64,000 nucleotides of DNA from Larsenimonas suaedae (lineage in GTDB: Bacteria; Pseudomonadota; Gammaproteobacteria; Pseudomonadales; Halomonadaceae), in assembly GCF_023712105.1 (NCBI RefSeq), contig NZ_JAMLJI010000002.1, positions 620,001 to 684,000 on the forward strand, read 5' to 3'. Under the pieces are notes generated by a model, which made no database searches, had not been told where the DNA came from, and worked only from the letters and a program-made list of their open reading frames with translations. A program made the translations under genes and the position numbers. Positions 46,263 to 55,958 of the stretch are shown here, in pieces (position 1 is the stretch's first letter; every line of letters begins with the position of its first letter).

Positions 46263-46276
46263 GGTGTAGCTACACC
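46263..46276. promoter_or_regulatory. Perfect 14-bp palindrome GGTGTAGCTACACC
   Basis: This perfect inverted repeat lies 28 bases upstream of the Gfo/Idh/MocA start and is a candidate operator. No regulator gene is adjacent. Confidence 0.5.
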
Positions 46277-46303
46277 CTAGTTCATTCCCGCCGATCTTGT
46301 CAG

Positions 46304-46367
46304 ACACACTCAAGTACAGGCCCCCTCAAGTACAGACACACTTGAGTACAGACACACTTGAGTACAT
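46304..46367. repeat. Four tandem 16-bp repeats in a divergent promoter region
   Basis: The units are ACACACTCAAGTACAG, GCCCCCTCAAGTACAG, ACACACTTGAGTACAG and ACACACTTGAGTACAT, in perfect 16-bp register. The core ACTCAAGT in the first copy is the reverse complement of ACTTGAGT in the last two. The array lies between the divergent Gfo/Idh/MocA and oxaloacetate decarboxylase genes. Confidence 0.9.
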
Positions 46368-46489
46368 GGCCAGTCAGTCACGGGCCCACGTTCAGGCATC
46401 GTATATGCCGGGCTGGCATGAGCACTGCTCGAAGGGCCGCACATCAGGTATACTCGACTTTCGTCTAACGACTCATTCAGGAGCTCTGC

Positions 46490-47353
46490 ATGGCTACCCC
46501 CTCCCAACACGATCTGCGTAACGACTTTCGCGCACTGCTCGAAAGCGAGCGCTGCTACTACACCGCGTCAACGTTCGACCCGATGTCGGCACGCATCGCG
46601 GCGGATCTGGGATTCGAAGTCGGTATTCTGGGCGGCTCTGTGGCTTCACTTCAGGTACTGGCGGCGCCGGATTTCGCGCTGATCACCTTAAGTGAGTTCA
46701 CCGAGCAGGCCACACGCATCGGGCGGGTGGCGCGCCTGCCGATCATTGCCGACGCCGATCACGGCTATGGCAATGCGCTGAACGTGATGCGCACCGTCAC
46801 CGAGCTCGAACGCGCAGGCGTGGCGGCACTGACCATCGAAGACACGCTGTTGCCGGCCAAGTACGGCCGCAAGTCCACCGACCTCATTCCGGTGGAAGAG
46901 GCGGTCGGCAAGATCGAGGCGGCGCTCGACGCCCGAATCGATCCGGCCATGGCGATTTTTGCCCGCACCAACGCAGGCCAGCTCTCCACCGAAGACACCA
47001 TTGCCCGAGCCACGGCCTATCAGGCGGCCGGCGCCGATGGCATCTGCATCGTGGGCATTCGGGATTTCGAGCACCTGGAAGCGATCAGTGCCCACGTTCA
47101 GGTGCCCTTGATGCTGGTGGCCTATGACAACCCCGAACTTCGCGACCCTGCGCGTCTGGCCGCCAATGGCGTTCGCGTCATCGTCAACGGCCACGCCGCC
47201 TACTTTGCCGCGATCAAGGCCACCTACGACTGCCTGCGCGAGCAGCGCGGCATCGCCGAGGGCACCCTGAACGCCTCGGAGCTCTCGACGCGCTATTCCA
47301 CCCTTGAGGAAAACCGGGAGTGGGCGCGCAAGTACATGGACGTCAACGAGTGA
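46490..47353 (+). CDS. Oxaloacetate decarboxylase, PA4872 type (isocitrate lyase/PEP mutase superfamily)
   Basis: The 287-residue protein has the same length as Pseudomonas PA4872 and closely similar stretches: [60 protein letters not shown] and [18 protein letters not shown]. Conserved Asp and Glu residues in ADADHGYG and TIEDT bind magnesium. It decarboxylates oxaloacetate to pyruvate in the cytoplasm. GGAGC precedes the ATG. It is divergent from the Gfo/Idh/MocA gene and ends at a strong terminator. Confidence 0.93.
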   Translation: MATPSQHDLRNDFRALLESERCYYTASTFDPMSARIAADLGFEVGILGGSVASLQVLAAPDFALITLSEFTEQATRIGRVARLPIIADADHGYGNALNVMRTVTELERAGVAALTIEDTLLPAKYGRKSTDLIPVEEAVGKIEAALDARIDPAMAIFARTNAGQLSTEDTIARATAYQAAGADGICIVGIRDFEHLEAISAHVQVPLMLVAYDNPELRDPARLAANGVRVIVNGHAAYFAAIKATYDCLREQRGIAEGTLNASELSTRYSTLEENREWARKYMDVNE

Positions 47354-47392
47354 TCGCCTGACGCCGCTGCCGCCCATAACATTACCGTTCAT

Positions 47393-47427
47393 AAAAAAAG
47401 CGCCCTGCATCAGCAGGGCGCTTTTTT
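47393..47427. terminator. Bidirectional intrinsic terminator
   Basis: AAAGCGCCCTGC/GCAGGGCGCTTT with an ATCA-type loop is flanked by A- and T-runs. Confidence 0.93.
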
Positions 47428-47456
47428 CGGTGTGAATCCGGTCGAGCTACCGCGTC

Positions 47457-48125
47457 TTAGAAGGTGTACTCGATGCCGATGACGGCCACCGGATAAACGT
47501 TGTACTTGTTAAGCTCGTCCTTCACTTCCTCTTCTTCCTGATCGACGTAGGGCTGAAGTGCCGCCTGCGCTACCTGATTGTTGACCGCACTGCCCTTGGC
47601 CTCGAGATCTACTGTCGGGTCGATCCAGAACGCGCCGGCTTCAGCGTAGAATCCAAGCCCTTCACGATTGCTGGTGCGCCAGCCAAGGCCCAGATACGGC
47701 TGTACGCCATCGGACAGTTCCGCCTTGCCATCCAGATACGCAGCGTCATCCGGCAGGCCGTAGTTCGACAGCTCAAAATTGCTCGGCGTACCGGTTGCAT
47801 TGAGCTTCACGTCAGGACGAACCAGACCGCCCGAAAGGAAGAAGCCACCAGCCCAGGGGAAGTAGTCCAGTTTGAGGCTGTAGATGTCGCTGTCGATGTC
47901 GCCCTCGTAGTCGACGTCATCCACGGTGCGGTCCAGATCATCATAGGTGTAGCCGCTGTAGCCGGCCGTCAGGGCGAAATAATCACTGAATCGCCAGCTG
48001 ACGCTGCCACCGAGGCCAGTGGTGCCCGCCTGGGCGCCGAGCGACCAGTGGTCCTGAGCAGCCATGGCCGAGGAGGAGGCAACCGCAAGTGCGCCCGCCA
48101 GCGCGAGAGGAGTCACAAAACGCAT
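47457..48125 (-). CDS. Outer-membrane beta-barrel protein (OmpW-like)
   Basis: The 222-residue product has a signal peptide (about residues 1-22, ending SAMA-AQ) and eight or so amphipathic strands. LGGSVSWRFSDYFALTAGYS and YLGLGWRTSNREGLGFYAEAG are characteristic of small barrel proteins, and it ends in EYTF with the expected terminal Phe. An unusual periplasmic-facing segment VDQEEEEVKDELNKYN lies before the last strand. Its function is unknown. The gene is preceded by a long AT-rich leader. Confidence 0.85.
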   Translation of the reverse strand: MRFVTPLALAGALAVASSSAMAAQDHWSLGAQAGTTGLGGSVSWRFSDYFALTAGYSGYTYDDLDRTVDDVDYEGDIDSDIYSLKLDYFPWAGGFFLSGGLVRPDVKLNATGTPSNFELSNYGLPDDAAYLDGKAELSDGVQPYLGLGWRTSNREGLGFYAEAGAFWIDPTVDLEAKGSAVNNQVAQAALQPYVDQEEEEVKDELNKYNVYPVAVIGIEYTF

Positions 48126-48356
48126 GAGTTAAGTCCCTTGAACGATGAGGTTTCGGTTTTTTTGGTACTTCCAGCTACCCATATACACCAATCAAGACTA
48201 ATTCTTTTTAGCCCTCGAAAGGCTTAGCTTTTTAATACGCTTACTTTACGTGGGTTCGCCGCGTGTAAAGCGCGCTGAAACACCCCAAAATGCGTGCTTT
48301 TCGTTTATTTGACCCGGTTTGGTATGCTCGCCGGATTGCCTTGCAAGGAGAACAGC

Positions 48357-48713
48357 ATGGGATCACTCAAGGACCAACTCAGCTCGCTGGTGTATTCAAC
48401 CGATGGCGGGGATCAGCGAAAGGCCGACGACGACCCTGCCGCTGCCGATGACGCGCGACTGGCGGGCCTCGACGGCATCGTTCGGCTCAGACGTGAAACG
48501 TCCGGGCGCAAGGGCAAGGGCGTGACCACTGTTTCAGGGGTGCCGTTGACGATGGCCGAGCTCAAGCCGCTGACTCAGGCCCTCAAGAAGCGCTGCGGCA
48601 GCGGCGGTACGCTCAAGGATGACGGGATGATCGAGATTCAGGGCGATCACCGTGATGCACTCAAGACCGAACTTGAAAAGCGCGGGTTCACGGTCAAGCT
48701 GGCCGGCGGCTAG
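48357..48713 (+). CDS. SUI1/YciH-family translation initiation factor-like protein
   Basis: The 118-residue protein has an N-terminal polar part and a SUI1 domain (about residues 42-115): RLRRETSGRKGKGVTTVSG, KKRCGSGGTLKDDGMIEIQG and LKTELEKRGFTVKLAGG. This is the eIF1-like YciH family, implicated in start-site fidelity and stress. AAGGAG precedes ATG 48357. It is followed seven bases later by a lipoprotein gene whose Shine-Dalgarno overlaps its end. Confidence 0.93.
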   Translation: MGSLKDQLSSLVYSTDGGDQRKADDDPAAADDARLAGLDGIVRLRRETSGRKGKGVTTVSGVPLTMAELKPLTQALKKRCGSGGTLKDDGMIEIQGDHRDALKTELEKRGFTVKLAGG

Positions 48714-48723
48714 GAGATTTTTG

Positions 48724-49143
48724 ATGCACCGAATGCCTACTCTGAAGGCCGCCGCCCTGGCGGCCCTGACGCTGGTGAGCCTGTCTGGCTGCAGCCTATT
48801 GGGCCTTGGGGGCCCTGCGTTTGAACCGCTCACCGGCAAGGCGAGCTACCCGGAAAATTACGAGATGCCAAAGGGCGCGACCCTGACGGTTCGTGTGAGC
48901 GACGCAGACCGTGACCACGGCCTGATCGCTGAGACAACGGCCAACGAGGTCGAGCAATCACCCACGCCCTTTGCGCTGCAGGTAGACCGTTCGGCGCTGG
49001 ATGACGCCCATCGCTATACGCTCGAGGCGCGGTTGAGCGCGAACGGTAAAACACTTCTTGAGACGCCCAAACCGGTGCCGGTCCTCACTCAAGGTGCACC
49101 GACCCGCCAGGCCGATGTGTCCCTGAGCGCTCCAGCGCCCTAG
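48724..49143 (+). CDS. YbaY-family lipoprotein
   Basis: The 139-residue product has a lipobox LSGC (Cys at residue 23) and a single beta-rich domain with GKASYPENYEMPKGATLTVR, matching the YbaY/META-type lipoproteins. Anchoring to the outer membrane is likely; function unknown. AGGAG lies eight bases before the ATG. Its last four bases overlap the convergent LacI-family gene. Confidence 0.82.
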   Translation: MHRMPTLKAAALAALTLVSLSGCSLLGLGGPAFEPLTGKASYPENYEMPKGATLTVRVSDADRDHGLIAETTANEVEQSPTPFALQVDRSALDDAHRYTLEARLSANGKTLLETPKPVPVLTQGAPTRQADVSLSAPAP

Positions 49144-50144
49144 ACCATGCGCGGCGGACAGGCGGAATCACGCTCGATCAGTTGCGGGGTGAATCGTTCG
49201 GGCGGGCTCAGGACGCTCTCCCCGTCGATCAATGAGGTCATGAGCCTGACCGCACACTCGGCCATCGCCTCGACCGGTGCGTGCACGGTCGTAAGGCTTG
49301 GCACCATGTGGCGCGCGTAGAGCTCATCGTCGTAGCCGACCACGGAGACGTCGGTCGGCAGCGCGTAGCCAAGTGCCCGAAGCTGACCCATGGCGCTGAT
49401 GGCCATTTCGTCATTGCCGACCACAAGCCCCGTGAAGCCAGCGCCCTGCTCATGAAGCGTCCGAACGCCGGCGGCACCACTGGGCTCGGTGAAATCGCCC
49501 TCGATGACCCGGCCGGCCGGCACCTCGAGTCCGGCCTCGGCCATGGCGCATCGAAAGCCTGCCAGACGATGCCGCGCATCCTGCTTGAACAGCGCCCCGG
49601 TCAGGCAGGCGATGCGCCGATGCCCCAACTCGATCAAATGCCGGGTGGCGAGATACTCCCCAAGGTGATTGTCGGCCACCACGCACTGCGCGGCGATCGC
49701 CTCGACGTGGCGATTGAGCACCACCAGCGGCACGCGACCAGCCAGTTCAGTGAGCGCGGCGTCGCTCATGCCATCGGCATGAACGATCAAGCCATCGCAG
49801 CGCTTGTCCAATAGAAATCGGATCGCGGACTGCTCCTGCTCGGCGTCGCTCTGGCCCGAGGCCACGATCAGCGACATGTTCGACGCCCTGAGCGTCGATT
49901 CCACCGTGGTCATCAACCGCCCCAGAAACGGCGCGGCCAGATGGGAAATCACAAGCCCCACGTTGAACGAGCGATTGAAGGCCAGCGAGCGCGCAAAGGC
50001 GTTCGGCGCGTAATCGAGCGCCTTCATCGCCTTCTGGACGCGCTTTCGCGTCTGCTCGCTTACCGGCACGTTGCCCGCCATCACACGCGACACGGTCGCC
50101 ACCGACACACCCGCCTTTTTTGCCACGTCACGAATGTTGGCCAT
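49140..50144 (-). CDS. LacI-family transcriptional regulator
   Basis: The 334-residue protein has the LacI helix-turn-helix at residues 1-55 (IRDVAKKAGVSVATVSRVMA, hinge near 50) and a periplasmic-binding-like sugar domain (about 60-330). It is divergent from a sugar symporter and glucosidase, so it probably represses them in response to a glucoside. A LacI-type palindrome lies between them. Confidence 0.94.
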   Translation of the reverse strand: MANIRDVAKKAGVSVATVSRVMAGNVPVSEQTRKRVQKAMKALDYAPNAFARSLAFNRSFNVGLVISHLAAPFLGRLMTTVESTLRASNMSLIVASGQSDAEQEQSAIRFLLDKRCDGLIVHADGMSDAALTELAGRVPLVVLNRHVEAIAAQCVVADNHLGEYLATRHLIELGHRRIACLTGALFKQDARHRLAGFRCAMAEAGLEVPAGRVIEGDFTEPSGAAGVRTLHEQGAGFTGLVVGNDEMAISAMGQLRALGYALPTDVSVVGYDDELYARHMVPSLTTVHAPVEAMAECAVRLMTSLIDGESVLSPPERFTPQLIERDSACPPRMV

Positions 50145-50253
50145 GGTTTTCCTTATATTCCTGCCTCGAGCGAAGTATGAAGAGGATCGACTTTAGGCGC
50201 TATCGACAAAAGATCAATACCGAACCCACAACGGCGTCACTAGCATGAAACCA

Positions 50254-50276
50254 GTTACATATGTAACTAGTTACAT
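50254..50276. promoter_or_regulatory. Candidate LacI-type operator GTTACATATGTAAC
   Basis: The perfect 14-bp palindrome (50254-50267) is followed two bases later by another half-site GTTACAT. It lies 28 bases upstream of the symporter start. Confidence 0.6.
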
Positions 50277-50294
50277 TCCCAATCGGAGTGATCC

Positions 50295-51617
50295 ATGCTC
50301 GGCAGAAAAGAAAAACTAAGCTTTGGCATCGGGGATTTCGCGTTTGCCTTCACCTGGGCATCGGTGGCGCTTTATCTGATGTATTTCTACACCGACGTAT
50401 TCGGCATCGACCCGGCGCTGGTGGGCACGCTGTTTCTGGTGGCAAGGCTTTGGGACGCGGTGACGGATCCGGTCGTCGGGGTTCTGAGCGATCGAACCCG
50501 CACCCGTTTCGGCCGGCTCAGGCCCTATCTTTTATGGTTTTCGCTGCCGCTTGGCATTTTATTGGCGCTGACGTTCACTACCCCGGAGCTGACCGGCACT
50601 GCCAAGGTGGTCTACGCCTTCGCGACCTACATCGCCCTCATGGGGTTCTATACGCTGGCCAACATTCCCTATTCGGCGCTGCCGGTGTCGATGACGACCG
50701 ACAATCAGGAGCGTCGGGATCTGAGCAACGTTCGCGTCATCTGCTCCTACGTGGCGTTTGTCGTCATAAGCTACACGACGCTCCCGATGGTCAAGACATT
50801 CGGTGATGGCGACGACGCGCTCGGGTTTTCACTGGTGTTCATGCTGTATGGCGCCATCACCTTCCTCGTGCTCCTGATGACGTTCAAGGGCGTGCGTGAA
50901 CGTCACACCGAAGGCGAAAGTGCCGGCAGCCCGATAACCAGTTTCAAGGATGTCGCCAAGACCAAACCCTTTTGGCTAATGTTCGCAATCTGCACGCTGA
51001 TTTTCACCCTGATGCTGATGCCGGACTCAGTGGCGATCTACTTCTTCAAGTACTACCTCGGCGATGAAGACGGCGTGTCGCTGTTTCTCGCCTGCGGCTA
51101 TATGGCACTGATCGTCGGGGTGCTGCTCAACCAATATGTGTTGAGCCGGTTCTGCAAGCGAACGGTCATGATCTGGGCCAACCTGGCCTACGCGGCCGTA
51201 CTGTCCGCCTTTTTCGTTGCCGCCGACATGGCCGCACCGGTGTATTTCGTGGTGTTCATGCTTATCAAGCTGCTGGCGGGCATCGTCGCGGCCACCATGT
51301 GGGCGATGGTCGGTGACATCGCCGATTTTGTTGAATACCGCTCGGGGCGCCGTGCCACCGGCGCCTCGACCAGCGCCGTCACCTTCAGCCACAAGTTCGG
51401 CATGAGCGTGGGCGGGCTTTTGACCGGCACGCTGTTCAGCGCCTTCGGCTATGTGCCGAACGCCGCCCAAAGCGAGACGGTGCTGACCCTGATCAAATCC
51501 ATGATGAGCCTGTTACCGGCGTTCGGCGCACTGGGCGTGGCGCTTTTAATGGTGATCTACCCGCTAAGCGACGCCGCCATGACCACCATTCGCCAGCAAA
51601 AGCCAACATCCAATTGA
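50295..51617 (+). CDS. GPH-family sugar:cation symporter
   Basis: The 440-residue membrane protein has twelve hydrophobic helices and the glycoside-pentoside-hexuronide family start FGIGDFAFAFTWASVALYLM and DAVTDPVVGVLSDRTRTRFG. It couples uptake of a sugar, probably a beta-glucoside, to sodium or protons. It lies 51 bases before the GH3 gene, likely in one operon under the LacI-family regulator. GGAG precedes the ATG. Confidence 0.92.
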   Translation: MLGRKEKLSFGIGDFAFAFTWASVALYLMYFYTDVFGIDPALVGTLFLVARLWDAVTDPVVGVLSDRTRTRFGRLRPYLLWFSLPLGILLALTFTTPELTGTAKVVYAFATYIALMGFYTLANIPYSALPVSMTTDNQERRDLSNVRVICSYVAFVVISYTTLPMVKTFGDGDDALGFSLVFMLYGAITFLVLLMTFKGVRERHTEGESAGSPITSFKDVAKTKPFWLMFAICTLIFTLMLMPDSVAIYFFKYYLGDEDGVSLFLACGYMALIVGVLLNQYVLSRFCKRTVMIWANLAYAAVLSAFFVAADMAAPVYFVVFMLIKLLAGIVAATMWAMVGDIADFVEYRSGRRATGASTSAVTFSHKFGMSVGGLLTGTLFSAFGYVPNAAQSETVLTLIKSMMSLLPAFGALGVALLMVIYPLSDAAMTTIRQQKPTSN

Positions 51618-51668
51618 CCCAAGGCCGACGGGGTCGTCGGCTCACCTCTATATGTCCAAGGAGCTTTC

Positions 51669-53966
51669 ATGCGTTCGATTGCCGACACACTTGCCGAGAT
51701 GACCCTCGAGGAGAAGGCCGCCCTGTGTTCGGGGCAGGACTTCTGGAACACCCGGCCCATCGATCGTCTCGACGTGCCCGCCCTCATGCTCTCCGATGGC
51801 CCACATGGTCTTCGAAAGCAGCCCGATGGCCCGGGCGCCGACCACGCAGGCCTGCTCGCAAGCCTGCCCGCGACCTGCTTTCCGACCGCAGCCGGGCTTG
51901 CAAGCTCCTGGGATACGACCCTTCTGACCCGCCTCGGTGAAGCCCTCGGGGACGAAGCCCAAAGCGAAAACGTAAGCGTCGTGCTCGGGCCGGGCACCAA
52001 TATCAAGCGTTCGCCGCTGTGCGGTCGCAACTTCGAGTATTTCTCTGAAGACCCGGTGCTCTCTTCCCGGCTTGCCAGCGCCCACATCCAGGGCGTGCAG
52101 TCGAAGGGCGTGGGCGCCTCGCTCAAGCATTTCGCCGCCAATAACCAGGAGCACCGCCGGATGTCGGTCGATGCCCGCATCGACGAACGCACGCTGCGCG
52201 AGATTTATCTCGCAAGCTTCGAAGAGGCGGTCAAGGTGGCCAAGCCCTGGACCGTGATGTGCGCCTACAACCGAGTGAATGGCCCCTACTGCAGCGAGCA
52301 TTCGCGCCTTTTGACCCAGATTCTTAGAAAGGAATGGGGCTTCGACGGTATTGTGGTTTCGGACTGGGCCGCCGTGAATGACCGTGTCGCGGGCCTTGAT
52401 GCCGGGCTCGAGCTCGAAATGCCGACCAGCGGCGACACCCGCACCCGCCAGATCGTTAAGGCTGTCGAGTCCGGGACGCTGAGTGAGGGCGTGCTGGACC
52501 AGGCGGTCGAGCGACTGCTTGCCTTCATCGAGCGGGCGCACACGCAAGACCGCACCAACGCAGACGTCGATCTGGACGAGCACCATCAGCTGGCACGACA
52601 CGTCGCGCGGGAGTCCATGGTGCTGCTCAAGAATGACGGAGTGCTTCCGCTGAGCACGAATCAGCATGTGGCCGTGATCGGCGAATTTGCCGAACGCCCG
52701 CGCTTCCAGGGCGGCGGCAGTTCGCACGTCAACCCGTACCGCGTTGAAACACCGCTCGAAGCATTGAGCGCGACGGGTCATGAAGTGCGGTACGCCAAGG
52801 GCTTTGAAATCGATCGCGACGACACCGACCAGGCGCTTTTGGATGACGCGGTAGCCCGCGCCAAACGCGCAGATGTCGCGGTGCTGTTTCTCGGGCTGCC
52901 CGAGCGGTATGAATCGGAAGGCTATGATCGAACGCACCTGGACATTCCGGCCAATCAGCGCGCGCTGATCGATGCCGTGCACGCGGTTCAACCCAATACC
53001 GTTGTGGTGCTCGCCAATGGCTCACCGGTGGCGATGCCCTGGCTTTCAAAAGCCTCTGCTGTGCTCGAGGCCTATCTGGGCGGACAAGCCGTGGGCGCAG
53101 CGGTGGCCGACCTGCTGTTCGGCGAGGTCTCTCCCTGCGGCAAGCTCGCCGAAACCTTCCCGCACCGGCTGGAAGACACCCCGTGCTACCTGCACTTTCC
53201 CGGCACCGGTGACGTCGTCGAGTACGCCGAAGGGATTTTTGTCGGCTATCGCTACTTCGATGCCAAGAACGTAGCGCCGCTCTTTCCCTTTGGCCACGGC
53301 CTGAGCTACACCACATTCACCTATCAGGATCTGACGCTTTCCGAGGCACGCATAAGCGCCGATGACACCCTCGACGTCACGGTGCGCGTCACCAACAGCG
53401 GCCAGCGCGCCGGCAAGGAAATCGTTCAGCTGTATGTGAGCGATCACACGCACGCGGTGCCTGTGGCGCCCAAGGCGCTTCGCGGCTTTGAGAAGGTGCA
53501 TCTCGAGCCGGGCGAGTCAGCCACGCTGACGTTTACTCTCGGCCGACGTGACTTTGCCTACTTCGACGTCGACACAAATGACTGGCGGGTGCCGACCGGC
53601 AGCTTCTCTATCAGTTTCGGGGCGTCCTCGGCCGATCTGCGTCTGACGCAGGACGTGCATGTGACCGGTGATGCGCCACGCTGGCCTGCGCTTGATCGTA
53701 ATACCCTGGTCGGTGACCTTTCAGGCATCGAAGTCGCCCAACGTATCCTTCACGACGCACTGGCACCGCTGGCCGCGCAGAATCCGCTGCTCAAAGGCTT
53801 TGCTGAAGACCCGATCGACGACCACAGCGACGACATGATCGAGGCCATGATGCGCTACCTACCGCTTCGAGGGCTGGTGTCCTTTACCCAAGGGGCATTT
53901 GACGAAGCACAGCTCGAGCGCCTGCTTCAACGCCTGGAGCAAAGCCGCTCGTCAGACGGTGCCTGA
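51669..53966 (+). CDS. Glycoside hydrolase family 3 beta-glucosidase
   Basis: The 765-residue protein has the GH3 N-terminal (alpha/beta) barrel with SDGPHGLRK, PTAAGLASSWD, LGPGTNIKRSPLCGRNFEYF and the nucleophile D232 in VVSDWAA. The C-terminal sandwich has GGGSSHVNP, and a fibronectin III-like domain lies near the end (VTNSGQRAGKEIVQLYVSD). No signal peptide is visible, so it is cytoplasmic and cleaves sugars brought in by the symporter. AAGGAG precedes ATG 51669. Confidence 0.94.
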   Translation: MRSIADTLAEMTLEEKAALCSGQDFWNTRPIDRLDVPALMLSDGPHGLRKQPDGPGADHAGLLASLPATCFPTAAGLASSWDTTLLTRLGEALGDEAQSENVSVVLGPGTNIKRSPLCGRNFEYFSEDPVLSSRLASAHIQGVQSKGVGASLKHFAANNQEHRRMSVDARIDERTLREIYLASFEEAVKVAKPWTVMCAYNRVNGPYCSEHSRLLTQILRKEWGFDGIVVSDWAAVNDRVAGLDAGLELEMPTSGDTRTRQIVKAVESGTLSEGVLDQAVERLLAFIERAHTQDRTNADVDLDEHHQLARHVARESMVLLKNDGVLPLSTNQHVAVIGEFAERPRFQGGGSSHVNPYRVETPLEALSATGHEVRYAKGFEIDRDDTDQALLDDAVARAKRADVAVLFLGLPERYESEGYDRTHLDIPANQRALIDAVHAVQPNTVVVLANGSPVAMPWLSKASAVLEAYLGGQAVGAAVADLLFGEVSPCGKLAETFPHRLEDTPCYLHFPGTGDVVEYAEGIFVGYRYFDAKNVAPLFPFGHGLSYTTFTYQDLTLSEARISADDTLDVTVRVTNSGQRAGKEIVQLYVSDHTHAVPVAPKALRGFEKVHLEPGESATLTFTLGRRDFAYFDVDTNDWRVPTGSFSISFGASSADLRLTQDVHVTGDAPRWPALDRNTLVGDLSGIEVAQRILHDALAPLAAQNPLLKGFAEDPIDDHSDDMIEAMMRYLPLRGLVSFTQGAFDEAQLERLLQRLEQSRSSDGA

Positions 53967-53974
53967 TCGGCTCC

Positions 53975-54814
53975 TCATGCGCCGCCCGTCAGGGCGGCCA
54001 TGGCCTTGCCGATGGGGGCTTCGACCTTCAGGGTAAATAGCTCATCGGCGCGGGTATGGCCTCGATTCAGACACAGCACCGGCTTTCCGGCACGATGCGC
54101 CTGCCGGGCGAAGCGAAAGCCCGAAAACACCATAAGTGATGAGCCAATCACCCACAGCCCGCCAGAGGCATCCAGCCACGACATCGCGCGGGCCAGCCGG
54201 TCCCGTGGCACGTTATCGCCGAAATAGACCACATCGGGTTTCATGATGGCGTGGCCACAGCGCGGGCACGGCGGAATGTCGACGTCGGAAAAATCGTCCG
54301 CATCGAGGTCGGCGTCGCCATCGGGGGCTACCTCGGCTTCAAGTGTGGTCCAGTTCGGATTTCTGGCGGCAAGCCATTCGTGATAGACCGTGCGCTTGAG
54401 AAGCCACCGACACGCCATGCAGCGCACCACATCCGCCCGTCCATGAAGATCGATGACGTTGCGGCTCCCGGCCTTTTGATGAAGGCGATCCACATTCTGG
54501 GTAATGATGCCCTGGACAAGTCCCTCACGTTCAAGGCGCGCAAGCGCCTCGTGCGCTATTCCCGGCTGGGCCGTGCCCAGCACTGAAAACCCCACCAGGC
54601 TTCGTGCCCAGTAGCGTTTTCGTGCACTTTCGCTTTTCATGAAGGCCTGATGGGACATCGGCGGTGGTCGTTTCCACTGCCCTTCGCCGTCGCGATAATC
54701 GGGAATGCCGCTTTCGGTGCTGATGCCCGCGCCAGTGAGTACACACATCGGGCCATGACGCTCGAGGTGGGCCCGTAACGCGTTGATCGAGTCATCCATT
54801 GCAGTCTCACTCAT
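53975..54814 (-). CDS. Sirtuin-type NAD-dependent protein deacylase
   Basis: The 279-residue protein has the NAD-binding GAGIST (near residue 28), the QNVDRLH motif, the catalytic histidine in DLHGRAD, and two Cys-x-x-Cys pairs (CMAC, CPRC) separated by an acidic insertion of about 45 residues, all typical of the class II (SIRT4-like) sirtuins. It removes acyl groups from lysines with NAD. It converges on the GH3 gene with an 8-base gap. A second ATG five codons downstream is possible. Confidence 0.93.
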   Translation of the reverse strand: MSETAMDDSINALRAHLERHGPMCVLTGAGISTESGIPDYRDGEGQWKRPPPMSHQAFMKSESARKRYWARSLVGFSVLGTAQPGIAHEALARLEREGLVQGIITQNVDRLHQKAGSRNVIDLHGRADVVRCMACRWLLKRTVYHEWLAARNPNWTTLEAEVAPDGDADLDADDFSDVDIPPCPRCGHAIMKPDVVYFGDNVPRDRLARAMSWLDASGGLWVIGSSLMVFSGFRFARQAHRAGKPVLCLNRGHTRADELFTLKVEAPIGKAMAALTGGA

Positions 54815-54967
54815 GTCGCTGTATCACGGTAGTTATAATCGCCCGAACTCGAGGCCCGAGCTGGCAGCCTGCCGCCAATGCAGCATTTTCACGGTCAGTA
54901 CGGGTAGTGTAGTGTCTGGCGATTCACGCGCCCATTTCGTTGATTTCGCTACGCTCAGGAGCCCGCC

Positions 54968-55867
54968 ATGTACGGGTTGGATTTCCTTCTACCGCTGATG
55001 TTCATCGCCCCGATGCTGGCCACGATAGTGGTTGTGTTCAGCCTGCGGCACCTGTTCTATCACCGCTTTTTTTCACCGATCAACGGCCGGGCGCTGAACG
55101 AACCGGGCCAGAGTCTTCGAAAACGGCTCGATGACGCCTTGATTCGGCTGTATCTGGAGGCCTCACTCGGCCCGCTGGTCGCACTGACGCCGATCGTGTT
55201 CGGCATGGGCCGCATGGTGATTACCGACCGCCAGAACTGGCTCGAATGGGCGATCTACGGATTCGTGAGCACCTTGATCGTGTTCGTGCTCGGCGGGATG
55301 ATTCTCGCGACCTATCAGCGCATACATCGCCTCAAACTGGGGCTTGCCTGTGAGCTGTCAGTGGCCGATATTCTGCGCCCGCTCGATGGCAAGGGCGATG
55401 GCGGATTTGCCGTCTTCAATAACCTGCCCACACCTCAAGGCAGCATCAGCGCGGTCGTTCTGACGCCTGCCGGCGTGTACAGCGTCGTGACCAAGGCGCG
55501 GACACGCCCACCTCATATCGACCTTGGTCAGCCGGTCGTGGTTGAAAAGGAACAGCTTCATTTCCCCCACATGCGTGAGCACCAACCGATCCGTGAGGCA
55601 CGCTCGATGTGCCGCTGGCTTTCACAGCAGCTCGAGGTCAGTCTCGGCGAACCCATTGGCGTGACCGGCGTTGTAGCACTGCCGGCCTGGCACGTTCAGG
55701 GCGGACAGGCAGGCCCAGATGTGCGCGTACTCGGCGGCCACCAGCTGCTCGACGTCCTCGGCGATCTGGATGCCACCAATCACCGTCTAAGCGAGACTCA
55801 GCACAAGGCGCTGCACACCCTGCTGACCCGCTGGACGGCCGGTAACGTGCACTTTCCCTCGAAGTGA
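54968..55867 (+). CDS. Membrane protein with NERD-like domain
   Basis: The 299-residue protein has an N-terminal helix (residues 5-28) and a second hydrophobic pair at about 60-115. From about residue 150, VFNNLPTPQGSISAVVLTPAGVYSVVTKARTR has the order and spacing of a NERD (nuclease-related) domain, but the catalytic residues are not clear. The rest is soluble. AGGAG precedes ATG 54968. Function unknown. Confidence 0.65.
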   Translation: MYGLDFLLPLMFIAPMLATIVVVFSLRHLFYHRFFSPINGRALNEPGQSLRKRLDDALIRLYLEASLGPLVALTPIVFGMGRMVITDRQNWLEWAIYGFVSTLIVFVLGGMILATYQRIHRLKLGLACELSVADILRPLDGKGDGGFAVFNNLPTPQGSISAVVLTPAGVYSVVTKARTRPPHIDLGQPVVVEKEQLHFPHMREHQPIREARSMCRWLSQQLEVSLGEPIGVTGVVALPAWHVQGGQAGPDVRVLGGHQLLDVLGDLDATNHRLSETQHKALHTLLTRWTAGNVHFPSK

Positions 55868-55958
55868 TCGGCGCCCTCGAGGCACACATGCGACCAGGCC
55901 ATGGCTCATCTGCGCTGAACCGTGGGTGATGCCCGCCCGGTCATCCACCTCATGAATC

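Noticed and set aside
46304-46367. CRISPR-like array
   Set aside because: The repeats are 16 bp with no spacers and there are no cas genes; this is a plain tandem array.
51648-52991. 447-codon minus-strand frame opposite the GH3 gene
   Set aside because: GH3 catalytic motifs are complete on the plus strand, so this is a shadow frame.
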